In this document: piece by piece, positions 36,005 through 44,864 of the stretch
Position numbering within the stretch: the stretch's first letter is position 1
Layout: each line of letters opens with the position of its first letter
Assembly: GCA_040365065.1 (NCBI GenBank)
Contig: BAABNI010000015.1
Span: 1 to 59,460, forward strand
DNA length: 59,460 nucleotides
Direction of reading: 5' to 3'
From: Pelagadaptatus aseana
GTDB lineage: Bacteria > Pseudomonadota > Gammaproteobacteria > Pseudomonadales > Cellvibrionaceae
Made by a program: the position numbers and the translations under genes
The notes under the pieces: generated by a model
What the model saw: the letters and a program-made list of their open reading frames with translations, nothing else
The model's database searches: none
Told to the model about the DNA's origin: nothing

Positions 36005-36044
36005 TAATATTATATTTATCTAATATTAGAAAAAATTAATATTA
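36005..36044. promoter_or_regulatory. Three TAATATTA palindromes at 16-bp intervals
   Basis: The 8-bp palindrome TAATATTA occurs at 36005-36012, 36021-36028 and 36037-36044, each start exactly 16 bp from the next. The central copy extends to CTAATATTAG. A flanking ATTAG/CTAAT inverted pair lies at 35993-36008. They sit in the AT-rich gap between the divergent ArsR gene and the MMPL gene, the expected place for operators of the ArsR protein controlling both directions. Confidence 0.7.
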
Positions 36045-36071
36045 AAACTGTCTTCGCCAGAGAGCATCAGC

Positions 36072-38717
36072 ATGTACCAAGCCATCAAGCAAAGAATGAT
36101 TCACTACGCACTCAACCACCCAAAGACCATTATTTGGGCGATGGTGCTGTCTACTCTGACAATAGTAGGGGCTGCCGCACTGCCATCACTCTGGCCTCAA
36201 CAGTTTCCGCAACTGCACGCCCTGAAAGTCGATACCGATCCGGAAAATATGCTGTCGGCCGATGAGCCTGTGCGGGTTTTTCACGATCACGCCAAAGAGC
36301 GCTTCAACCTCCACGACATGGTCGTGGTGGGCCTGATCAATCACCAGCACCCCCAGGGCATTTTCAACAAAGATTCACTGACCCGGGTTTACCAACTCAC
36401 CGAATTTGCCAAAAGCCTGCAATGGCTGGATGACAACGGCAACCAGCAGGGCGTTGTCCGAATTGATTTAATGGCCCCATCCACCGTCGACAACATTGAA
36501 CAGGGCGGACTGGGCAGTGTGAACTTTTCCTGGCTGATGCCCGCGCCACCACAAAACGATGCCGAGGCACTGGCGGTATTGCAACGCGCCCAGAAAATAC
36601 CGTTTCTCAACGGCACTCTGGTATCCGAAGACGGCCAGGCTCTGGCCCTGTACCTGCCAATCACCAGCAAGGACACCTCCTATCGCATCCGCAACCAACT
36701 CTTGAGTTTTACTCAGGGCTGGGAGCAGTCGGGCGATGAAGTCCACATCACAGGGTTGCCTGTCGCTGAAGACACCTTCGGCGTGGAAATGTTTATCCAG
36801 ATGGCCATCTCAGCGCCGCTGGCCATGCTGCTGATTTTTGCCCTGCTGTGGTGGTTCTTCAAGCGACTGATTTTGGTGGTTTCACCCATGGTGCTGGCCA
36901 TGGTTTGTTCGCTGGCCACCATGGGCCTGCTGATCATAAGCGGCAACACGCTGCACATCATGAGCTCCATGATCCCCATCTTTATCATGCCCATTGCCGT
37001 ATTGGATGCCGTTCATATTCTGTCGGAGTTTTTTGACGTCTATCCCAAATACAAAGATCGCCGCAAAACCATTGAGCATGTACTCAATGAGCTGTTCGCC
37101 CCCATGCTGTTTACCACTCTGACCACCATGGCCGGGTTTGCCTCGTTGATGCTGACCCCGATCCCGCCAGTACAGGTATTTGGCCTGTATATTGCCATTG
37201 GCGTTTTTCTCGCCTGGCTTTGGACGATGCTGTTTATTCCGGCCTATATCATGTCCATTGATGAAGCGCGTCTGGAAGGCTATGGCGCCGACAATCAGGA
37301 AGACAGCCCCTCACCCCTGAATCGACTGCTGAGCGCCATAGGCAATCTGACCCAGCGCAAGCCGGGCTGGATTCTGGCCATCTCCGTAGTCGTCGCCATC
37401 ATCGCCGGCTTCGGCATCAGCAAGATCAACGTCAACGACAACCCCACGCGCTGGTTTGAAGCGGAACACCCCATCAGAGTTGCCGACCGGGTTCTCAACC
37501 ACCACTTCGGCGGCACCTATATGGCCTACCTGGAATTCTCTCCGCAATCCGACACTCAGACCATTGACCTGAATCGGGTTGCCAAAGCCATTGCCACAAG
37601 GAAACAACAGGGACTGCTGCTCGGCAATACCGCACCGCCCTATGATCAGGCCATGGAGCTATTGACCAATCAAGGCGACTGGCAGCAACTCACCCAACTG
37701 GTTGACGCCGGCCTGCAATCGGCCGAAGGCGATGACTATTACAGCTGGGACGACCTGCAACTGCTGTTGGATGAAGAGCGACAACGCGGGCAAATATTCA
37801 AACAACCGGAAGTCCTGCGCTGGCTCGAACAGCTTCAGGCGCACATGCTCACCAGTGTCGCAGTAGGCAAAGTCAACTCGCTGACCGATGTCACCAAAAC
37901 CGTGTTCCGGGAACTGCAACTGGGCGATCCGGCACAGTTTCGCATTCCCGACAGCGCCAACGCCGTGGGCCAAACCCTGATCACCTATCAGAACAGCCAT
38001 CGCCCCCACGACCTCTGGCACTTTGTCACCCCGGACTTTCGCCACAGTGTGATGTGGCTACAACTGACCAGTGGCGACAATCAGGACATGGAACAGGTGG
38101 TGGAACACTTTAACCACTTTGTCGCTACCAATCCTGCGCCTCAGAACCTCCAGAGCAATTGGTTCGGACTGACGTACATTAATGTTATCTGGCAAGGAAA
38201 AATGGTGAACGGCATGATGGAGGCCTTCCTTGGATCCTTTGCCATTGTACTGGCCATGATGACCCTGCTGTTTCGCTCACTGAGCTGGGGCTTGCTGGCA
38301 ATGATCCCCCTGACCCTGACCGTGGGGCTGATCTACGGCATTATCGGCCTGATCGGCAAAGACTACGACATGCCTGTGGCGGTACTGAGCGCCCTCAGCC
38401 TGGGACTGGCGGTGGATTACGCCATCCACTTTCTGGCTCGCTCGCGTGAACTGGTGCGCGAAACCGGCAGTTGGCAGCAGGCCGCGCCATTGATCTTTGG
38501 CGAGCCAGCCCGAGCCATTTCACGCAATGCCATCATTCTTGGCGCCGGATTTACGCCATTACTGATGGCACCACTGGTGCCCTATCAAACCGTAGGCGTT
38601 TTTATCGCTTCCATCATCATCAGTGCCGCTATCGCTACCCTGCTGATTCTGCCGGCCTGCCTTAAACTGTTACAAAACCTGTTATTCCAGGCGGAAACAG
38701 AGGAGAAGAATCCATGA
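36072..38717 (+). CDS. RND/MMPL family transporter
   Basis: Large inner-membrane RND-type exporter, 881 aa, with MMPL topology: two halves, each with one helix, a large periplasmic loop and five further helices. The first helix is at about 17-38, the first cluster at about 233-400 (including the PIFIMPIAVLDAVHILSEFFD proton-relay segment), and the second cluster at about 720-870 with SLGLAVDYAIHFLARSRE. Such proteins move hydrophobic or lipid-like compounds; the substrate here is unknown. Next genes encode a LolA-like carrier and an outer-membrane barrel; stop and start overlap by 4 bp. Confidence 0.93.
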   Translation: MYQAIKQRMIHYALNHPKTIIWAMVLSTLTIVGAAALPSLWPQQFPQLHALKVDTDPENMLSADEPVRVFHDHAKERFNLHDMVVVGLINHQHPQGIFNKDSLTRVYQLTEFAKSLQWLDDNGNQQGVVRIDLMAPSTVDNIEQGGLGSVNFSWLMPAPPQNDAEALAVLQRAQKIPFLNGTLVSEDGQALALYLPITSKDTSYRIRNQLLSFTQGWEQSGDEVHITGLPVAEDTFGVEMFIQMAISAPLAMLLIFALLWWFFKRLILVVSPMVLAMVCSLATMGLLIISGNTLHIMSSMIPIFIMPIAVLDAVHILSEFFDVYPKYKDRRKTIEHVLNELFAPMLFTTLTTMAGFASLMLTPIPPVQVFGLYIAIGVFLAWLWTMLFIPAYIMSIDEARLEGYGADNQEDSPSPLNRLLSAIGNLTQRKPGWILAISVVVAIIAGFGISKINVNDNPTRWFEAEHPIRVADRVLNHHFGGTYMAYLEFSPQSDTQTIDLNRVAKAIATRKQQGLLLGNTAPPYDQAMELLTNQGDWQQLTQLVDAGLQSAEGDDYYSWDDLQLLLDEERQRGQIFKQPEVLRWLEQLQAHMLTSVAVGKVNSLTDVTKTVFRELQLGDPAQFRIPDSANAVGQTLITYQNSHRPHDLWHFVTPDFRHSVMWLQLTSGDNQDMEQVVEHFNHFVATNPAPQNLQSNWFGLTYINVIWQGKMVNGMMEAFLGSFAIVLAMMTLLFRSLSWGLLAMIPLTLTVGLIYGIIGLIGKDYDMPVAVLSALSLGLAVDYAIHFLARSRELVRETGSWQQAAPLIFGEPARAISRNAIILGAGFTPLLMAPLVPYQTVGVFIASIIISAAIATLLILPACLKLLQNLLFQAETEEKNP

Positions 38718-39520
38718 AACTGATCAAGACCCTTGCCCTTTTGCTGGCCACAGCAACGACCTGGGCACAATCTTTGAGCGTCGAAGACATCGTCAATCGC
38801 GCCAACCTGACCGCCTATTATCAGGGCAAAGATGGCCGCGCTCAGGTCCATATGCTCATCACCGACAGTCAGGGGCGTCAACGCGAACGTCGCTTCACCA
38901 TCTTGCGCCGCGATCAGGCCGATACAGACAACCTGGAAGGCAACGCCTACAAGAGCGATCAGCAGATGTACGTACATTTCCAGCGCCCGGCGGATGTCAA
39001 CAAGATGTCCTTTCTGGTGTGGAAACATTTACAGGAAGATGACGACCGCTGGCTCTATCTGCCAGCTCTGGATCTGGTAAAACGCATTGCTGCCGCGGAC
39101 AAACGCACCAGCTTTGTTGGCTCCGATTATTATTACGAAGACGTCAGTGGCCGCGCAATTGATGCCGACCACCACGAATTGATCGACACCACCGACGATT
39201 ACTACATTCTCAAAAACACCCCCAAGGATCCCGCCAGCGTAGAGTTCAGCCACTATATTGTGCACGTACACAAGGGCACGTTTATTCCGGTGCAAACCGA
39301 ATATTTTGATAACAACGGTGAGAAATACCGCATCGCTAAAGCCCATAAAGTGGAAAAAGTTGGTAGCTATCCCACGGTAATTCAGGCGAGCATGCAGGAC
39401 CTGCGCAGTGGCAGCACCACAGTAATGAGCTACACCCAGGTCAATTACAACATCAACCTGCCCGATGAGATTTTCAGTGAACGCTTTTTGCGTCGCGCAC
39501 CCATCAAATACTTGCGATAA
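38714..39520 (+). CDS. Outer-membrane lipoprotein-sorting-like (LolA-fold) periplasmic protein
   Basis: 268 aa with signal peptide (about 1-18, TATTWA). The mature protein resembles the LolA/LolB-fold outer-membrane lipoprotein-sorting family: RAQVHMLITDSQGRQRERRFTILRRDQ, MYVHFQRPADVNKMSFLVWKH, DDRWLYLPALDLVKRIAAADKRTSFVGSDYYYEDVS. The fold binds lipids in a hydrophobic groove, so it is a reasonable carrier between the MMPL pump and outer membrane. Its ATG overlaps the MMPL stop. Confidence 0.88.
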   Translation: MKLIKTLALLLATATTWAQSLSVEDIVNRANLTAYYQGKDGRAQVHMLITDSQGRQRERRFTILRRDQADTDNLEGNAYKSDQQMYVHFQRPADVNKMSFLVWKHLQEDDDRWLYLPALDLVKRIAAADKRTSFVGSDYYYEDVSGRAIDADHHELIDTTDDYYILKNTPKDPASVEFSHYIVHVHKGTFIPVQTEYFDNNGEKYRIAKAHKVEKVGSYPTVIQASMQDLRSGSTTVMSYTQVNYNINLPDEIFSERFLRRAPIKYLR

Positions 39521-39536
39521 CACCGGGAGAACTGCC

Positions 39537-40916
39537 ATGAAACCTGCTCTGGTCTTTACTCTGTCGCTCTATTTGGTAGCTCACCCGGCACTGACTGAAG
39601 AGTTATCTTTACCGGGCCTGCCCGATGGACTGGATGGCGGAATAAGCAGTGATCCCCTGCCGCAACTGCCAACTTTCGATAACAATTCCAGCCTGCACGA
39701 TCCGCAACCTGAGACATTCAGCCCCTGGCACAGCGAAGGCTTTCTCGAGTGGCGCGGCGGTCTGCGACTGCAAGATGACCCCAATGCCAGCACGGGCAGC
39801 ATCAATGAGCTGCGCCTGCAAACCGCAGTGGATTATTCCGGTAATCTTGTTACTGCACGGGTAACCGCCGACCTGCAGGGCGATGCTCTGGCGGACCACC
39901 CCAACCACATCCATCTGAACCGGGGCGAGGGCTATATCGACCTGAGAGAAGCCTGGTTACAACTGCCCATTGGCCATCATCTGGATGCCAAACTGGGGCG
40001 ACAGATCCTTACCTGGGGTGTCGGCGATCAGCTTTTTATCAACGACCTCTTCCCCAAAGACTGGAACAGCTTCTTTATTGGTCGCGATCAGGAATACCTC
40101 AAGGCCCCTTCGGACGCTCTGAAACTGGCGTTCTACTTTGATGCCATCAATATCGATCTGGTCTGGACGCCCGAGTTTGATCCAGACCGCTATATCGACG
40201 GCCAACGAATCTCCTACTTTAATGCCATGACAGGTCAGCCTGCGGGGGATGAAAACCCCATCATGCCTCATCCCCCAACTGGCGACGAATGGGCGCTGCG
40301 GCTGTACAAAACCCATCGTGGCATTGAATACGCTGCCTATGGCTATCGAGGCTACTGGAAAAGCCCCAACAGCTTCGACCCCGAGCGTAACCAGCCCGAC
40401 TTTGCCCGACTGAATGCCTGGGGCGCCAGCATGCGCAGCCCTCTGGCGGGTGGCATCATCAGCGCTGAGGCCGGTTATTACGATTCCGTTTCAGACAGCT
40501 CGGGCGACAACCCGTTTATCGCCAACTCCGAATTAAGACTGCTGCTGGCCTATGAGCGAGAACTTGCCAGCAACCTGACCGGCTCGTTGCAGTGGTATCT
40601 GGAACAACTTCAAGATTACAACCCGTACCGGCAGTCACAACCGGCAGGCAATACTTACCGGGATAAAGACCGGCAACTGGTGACGTCCCGTCTCACCTGG
40701 CTGCGCATGAACCAAAATCTGGAGTGGTCACTCTTTATCTTTTACTCCCCCACCGATCAGGACTGGTTTGCCCAACCGAAAGTCAGCTACAAGTACAGTG
40801 ACCACTTACTTCTAACCGCGGGTTTCAACCTGTTTGCAGGCGAAAAACCATCCACTTTCTTTGGCCAATTTGAGGATAACAGCAACGCCTATGCCGGGAT
40901 TCGCTACAGCTTTTAA
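39537..40916 (+). CDS. Outer-membrane beta-barrel protein (DUF1302-like)
   Basis: 459 aa beginning with a signal peptide (ending TEE, about 1-20) and a short proline-rich linker; the rest alternates short beta strands and ends YAGIRYSF with terminal phenylalanine, the outer-membrane barrel signature. The opening FLEWRGGLRLQ and DLREAWLQLPIGHHLDAKLGRQILTWGVGD resemble DUF1302-type proteins found beside MMPL pumps. GGGAGA precedes the ATG 16 bp after the LolA-like gene. Probably the outer-membrane part of the same export system. Confidence 0.82.
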   Translation: MKPALVFTLSLYLVAHPALTEELSLPGLPDGLDGGISSDPLPQLPTFDNNSSLHDPQPETFSPWHSEGFLEWRGGLRLQDDPNASTGSINELRLQTAVDYSGNLVTARVTADLQGDALADHPNHIHLNRGEGYIDLREAWLQLPIGHHLDAKLGRQILTWGVGDQLFINDLFPKDWNSFFIGRDQEYLKAPSDALKLAFYFDAINIDLVWTPEFDPDRYIDGQRISYFNAMTGQPAGDENPIMPHPPTGDEWALRLYKTHRGIEYAAYGYRGYWKSPNSFDPERNQPDFARLNAWGASMRSPLAGGIISAEAGYYDSVSDSSGDNPFIANSELRLLLAYERELASNLTGSLQWYLEQLQDYNPYRQSQPAGNTYRDKDRQLVTSRLTWLRMNQNLEWSLFIFYSPTDQDWFAQPKVSYKYSDHLLLTAGFNLFAGEKPSTFFGQFEDNSNAYAGIRYSF

Positions 40917-41077
40917 AAGCCCTCTTGCGAATTCTAGGTTTTTTATTCTACTGAGCGCTGGTAATCTAGCCAGACTCCCAGCTGTAAGTGAGTAATCACA
41001 GGGATGCACCAGGAGCCCCAAAAAGAACAAGAATGTACCCACAAGGACCGTGGTTTAGAGCAAGTGAACCGTTGATC

Positions 41078-43216
41078 ATGACCACCCGAAACACCCTATT
41101 GCTGGCGGCAGCCTCTCTGGCCGCGTGCCCGGCTCTTGCCAACACCGCCAATTACTTTGATGAAACCGATGTTTTTACCGACATCCCGACCATCAGTTCC
41201 GGCTCCCGAATGGAGCAAACCCCCTCAACATCGCCTTCCTCGGTAACCGTCATCACCGCTGAGATGATTGAGGCCCTTGCCCCCAACAGTCTGGTGGAAG
41301 TGTTTCGTCTGGCACCCAGCTATATCAGCTTTTACATCAACGGCTCTTTGCCCGGAGTATCAGGCCACGACTCAACCGATGACGACCCGCGGCGACTGGA
41401 AGTGCGCGTTAATGGCCGCAGTGTCTATCTGCCCTCCTACCCCACCGTCGCCTGGGAATCACTGGGCATTACCCCGGACGACATTGAGCGCATCGAAATG
41501 GTGCGAGGCTCCAATGTCCCGGCCTATGGCTCCAATGCCATTATGGGCGCCATCAATATCATCACCAAAAGCCCGCTGAAAGAAAGCGGCACCCATATCA
41601 CCAGCACTGTTGGCGACAGAAACACCCGTAATCTTAACGTCCGCTCCAATTTCAGTTTTGAGGGTGGCTACGGGCAGTGGCGTATGGCACACCGGGAGAA
41701 TTCCGGTTTTAGCGGCTTTGATATTGAAAACTGCCTTCGCACTCAGGCATCCGGCACTGTTTTTGGGCTTGATGACATAAGTGACTGCCAGAAAGACCCA
41801 AGCTACCGCCCCGACAATTCGGACAATGTTGACGACGACACAGAGGTCGACCACCTTGTTCTTAACGCCGTACTCACGCCAAACCTGACCGACAGTTTCA
41901 GTTTTGAGCTCGGTTACAGCGATGGCCGGTTTGGTTATGGCGACGGCGACGCCCCAGATGAATTCCGCGACGATGAAAATACCAGCTGGTGGATTACCAG
42001 CGCCTGGAACCGCACCAATGAAAATGATCAGTGGGATGCGCACTTTTCGTTTTACGAAAGTGACTCAAACCATGAACTGATCCTGCCCCTATCAGCCACT
42101 GACAGCGATCTGACCCCAGCCATCGTCATCGGTGCTCTGGGTGAGGACCCAATTGCCAACTGGGGTCTGGGTCAGCGAAAAGCCCAAAGTCTCGAGGCAG
42201 AGCTGGAGTACCAATTCAATCCAGTTGCCAGTGTTCGTGCACTGGTGGGCGCCGGCTATAAATTGCAACGGCTGAAATCCAAACAACAGCTCAATAACAG
42301 CGGTTACGTTGATAACGACATACTGTATGGGTTCTCAAACATCGAATGGCAGATTTCCGAGCGCTGACTGACCAACGTCGGGTTTATGGTTGAAGACCAC
42401 AAATTGGATGAAGCCAACATATCGCCACGTGCTTCCATTCACTTCCAGATAGCGCCACAACATACTTTGCGCGCCAGTGCATCAAAGGTATACCGGTCTC
42501 CTTCCATTGCCGAGGCCAAGCGTGAACAACGTTATCAGGCTGGCGCTTATGTCGATTATCACCTCATAGGTGATGACGATCTGGCGGCGGAAGAACTCAA
42601 TGAATTACAACTGGCCTATTTCGGTAGCTTTTTCGATGGCAAGCTCAGCATCGATTGGCGCGCCTTCCATGAAGATATGGAAGGCGCCATTGATCATATG
42701 AAGTGGGAAATCCCCCATCAGGGCTGGTCCCCCGCTATGGAGCCCTTGGCCAATGGCAAGGCCTATTTCTTCACCAACAACAAAGACTGGCAGGTTTCCG
42801 GCTACGACATTCAAATTACTGCCAAGCCCATCGATAATACCGCCATTTATTTTCAACACACCAACAGTCGTGTCGATGCCTGGCGCCAGACTGACTGGGA
42901 TGAATACGAAGGTCGACGCCGCTTCCATGAAGTACCTGAGCACGTAACCAGCGTGCTACTTACTCATAAGCTGGACTCAGGCTGGACTTTTGCTGCGATG
43001 GGCTATCGCCAGAACTTCACCAACTGGCGTGGCGGCAGTGACATTGATCGTTTCCGTCGTTTCGATGTTTCCATCAGCAAGAACCTGTCGATTAACGAAT
43101 ACCAAATTGATCTTAATTTGAAAGTCGAGAACGTCACGGATGACGAATACCAAGAATATCAGGACGGCAACTTCTTCCGTCGCAGCGCTTACTTTAACGC
43201 CGCCCTACGCTGGTAA
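41078..43216 (+). pseudogene. TonB-dependent receptor interrupted by an in-frame TGA
   Basis: Reading from ATG 41078 (signal peptide MTTRNTLLLAAA to PALA) gives a receptor with an N-terminal plug domain (SVTVITAEMIEAL to GSNAIMGAINIITKSP) and barrel strands. A TGA at 42365-42367 stops the frame after QISER. The same frame continues without shift (LTNVGFMVEDHK) to a normal receptor C-terminus, RRSAYFNAALRW, at 43216, totalling 713 codons. The context suggests TGG (Trp) became TGA. The first half alone lacks most of the barrel. Six bp later the LuxR regulator begins. Substrate unknown. Confidence 0.88.
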
Positions 43217-43222
43217 TGCATT

Positions 43223-43906
43223 ATGAGTAAACCGGGGTCCACAAAACCAGAGCCGCTAAAAATAGTCATTGCCGATGACCATGTCATTACCCGCATGGGC
43301 ATCAAAAACTCTCTGGAAGAGATATTCCCGGCATCGCACGTCACTGAATGCGAAAGCTCGGCTGAAGTGCTCAAACTTTGCTCTGCAGAGTCGGTCAATC
43401 TGGCTCTGGTAGACCTCTTTATGCCCGGCGATGACGGCTTTGGCTTTCTGAAAAAGCTCTGTCGCAAACACCCTGAACTGCCTGTCGTGGTGTTTTCCGC
43501 TACCGAAAACACCAGCCATATACAGAAAGTGATCGACATAGGCGTGCGAGGTTTTATCCACAAAAGCTCAGGATTTGATGTGCTCAGTCAGGCACTCAAT
43601 ACCATCCTCAGTGGCGGCAACAGCTTCCCCGAAGTTTCTATCAATGATTCGGCATCACAGGAAGCGGAACTGGATCTGGAAATCCCCAGTAACCGCGACG
43701 CCATTCTCAATAATCTGACCCGGCGTCAGCTCGATACACTCTCCTGCCTGGCCAAGGGGATGAGCAACAAGGAAATTGCCAAGACCCTGTTTATCTCAGA
43801 AAACACGGTCAAGACGCATTTGAAAGCAATACTCACTGAGCTAAACTGTCATAACCGAACAGAAGCCGTGCTTCTGTCGCAAAGGCTTGGCTTGATCCAT
43901 AGCTGA
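43223..43906 (+). CDS. LuxR-family response regulator
   Basis: Two-domain regulator of the NarL/FixJ type, 227 aa. The receiver domain (about 12-130) has the acidic pocket ADDH, phospho-acceptor D64 in LVDLFMPGD and the conserved K in HKSSGF; the C-terminal LuxR HTH (about 155-220) reads LTRRQLDTLSCLAKGMSNKEIAKTLFISENTVKTHLKAIL. Likely phosphorylated by the hybrid kinase two genes downstream. It starts 6 bp after the receptor frame. Confidence 0.94.
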   Translation: MSKPGSTKPEPLKIVIADDHVITRMGIKNSLEEIFPASHVTECESSAEVLKLCSAESVNLALVDLFMPGDDGFGFLKKLCRKHPELPVVVFSATENTSHIQKVIDIGVRGFIHKSSGFDVLSQALNTILSGGNSFPEVSINDSASQEAELDLEIPSNRDAILNNLTRRQLDTLSCLAKGMSNKEIAKTLFISENTVKTHLKAILTELNCHNRTEAVLLSQRLGLIHS

Positions 43907-43931
43907 TACAGCACTTAACAAGGATTGTTCA

Positions 43932-44864
43932 ATGTGCTCGCGCTGCATCATACAGATTATTTTGCTCGCGTCTCTGATCGTTGGATCGGAGGCTCGTGCC
44001 GAGTACAGCCTGCGCATAGTCACCTCCTCACCAGCCAGCGTCTACCAGCAAACCGCTCAAACCCTCAGTGATGCACTGCGTAACAGCCATTCTCATATAG
44101 CCATCGAACAGCAGGTACTGCCCAAGGGAGTTCCAAACGACAAGGGCTTGACGCCAAACTATGCAATACCCCACCCGGACTGGCAGGTAGCCATTGGCTC
44201 AAAGGCCTGTGAAAACCTGTTGCGTCACACCCGGGAAACGGCCACCCTCTGTGCCTTTATCACCGCAGCCGCTTTCAAACAACTTCTTCAGAAATACCCG
44301 GAGCGTGACAGGGTTCACGGCCTCTGCATTGACCAGCCTCTTCCCAGACTGATTCGCCTTGCTACCCTGCTGCACTCGGAACAGCCGAATCACCGCATAG
44401 GATTGCTGTCTACCGACAACGAATCGGAGACAGCCATCGCATCAGACAAAGTTGAGTTGCACATTACCCAGCTGGGCATTGATGACAACCCGATCCAGCA
44501 ACTCAAGCCTCTGGTCAGCAACAACGACAGCGTGATTGTCCTGCCGGGCAACAGTCACCTTAACCGACTGTCGGCCCGCCTGATCCTTCAGCTCAGCCTT
44601 AAACACAAAACCCCGGTCATCGGGTTCTCAAAGAAATACACAGATGCCGGAGCACTGCTGTCGATACACCCTTCGCCAGAAGACATTGCTCTGGACATCA
44701 CCAGAATTCTTGAAAGCAAACCCGACAGCGCAGCCACGCCAACGCTGCAACCGGGAAGCAACTTCAGCTTAAGTATGAATAAAAACGTCGCCAGGAAGCT
44801 GCGTTATCAACTCGACATGGAAACCTTGAGGAAGTCCCTAGATACGCAGCATTCCGGGTTATGA
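43932..44864 (+). CDS. Periplasmic ABC-type substrate-binding protein (PF04392-like)
   Basis: 310 aa with a signal peptide (about 1-23, ending ARA). The rest resembles the ABC_sub_bind family: RIVTSSPASVYQQTAQTLSDALR, VAIGSKACENLLRHTRETATLCAFI, NHRIGLLSTDN and KTPVIGFSKKYTDAGALLSI fit two Rossmann-like lobes. No permease or ATPase is adjacent; its ATGA overlap with the histidine kinase points to a role in presenting a ligand to the sensor rather than uptake. Confidence 0.8.
   Translation: MCSRCIIQIILLASLIVGSEARAEYSLRIVTSSPASVYQQTAQTLSDALRNSHSHIAIEQQVLPKGVPNDKGLTPNYAIPHPDWQVAIGSKACENLLRHTRETATLCAFITAAAFKQLLQKYPERDRVHGLCIDQPLPRLIRLATLLHSEQPNHRIGLLSTDNESETAIASDKVELHITQLGIDDNPIQQLKPLVSNNDSVIVLPGNSHLNRLSARLILQLSLKHKTPVIGFSKKYTDAGALLSIHPSPEDIALDITRILESKPDSAATPTLQPGSNFSLSMNKNVARKLRYQLDMETLRKSLDTQHSGL

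Noticed and set aside
42365..42367. TGA read as selenocysteine in the TonB receptor
   Set aside because: TonB receptors are not selenoproteins, no convincing SECIS hairpin follows, and the context fits loss of a tryptophan codon.
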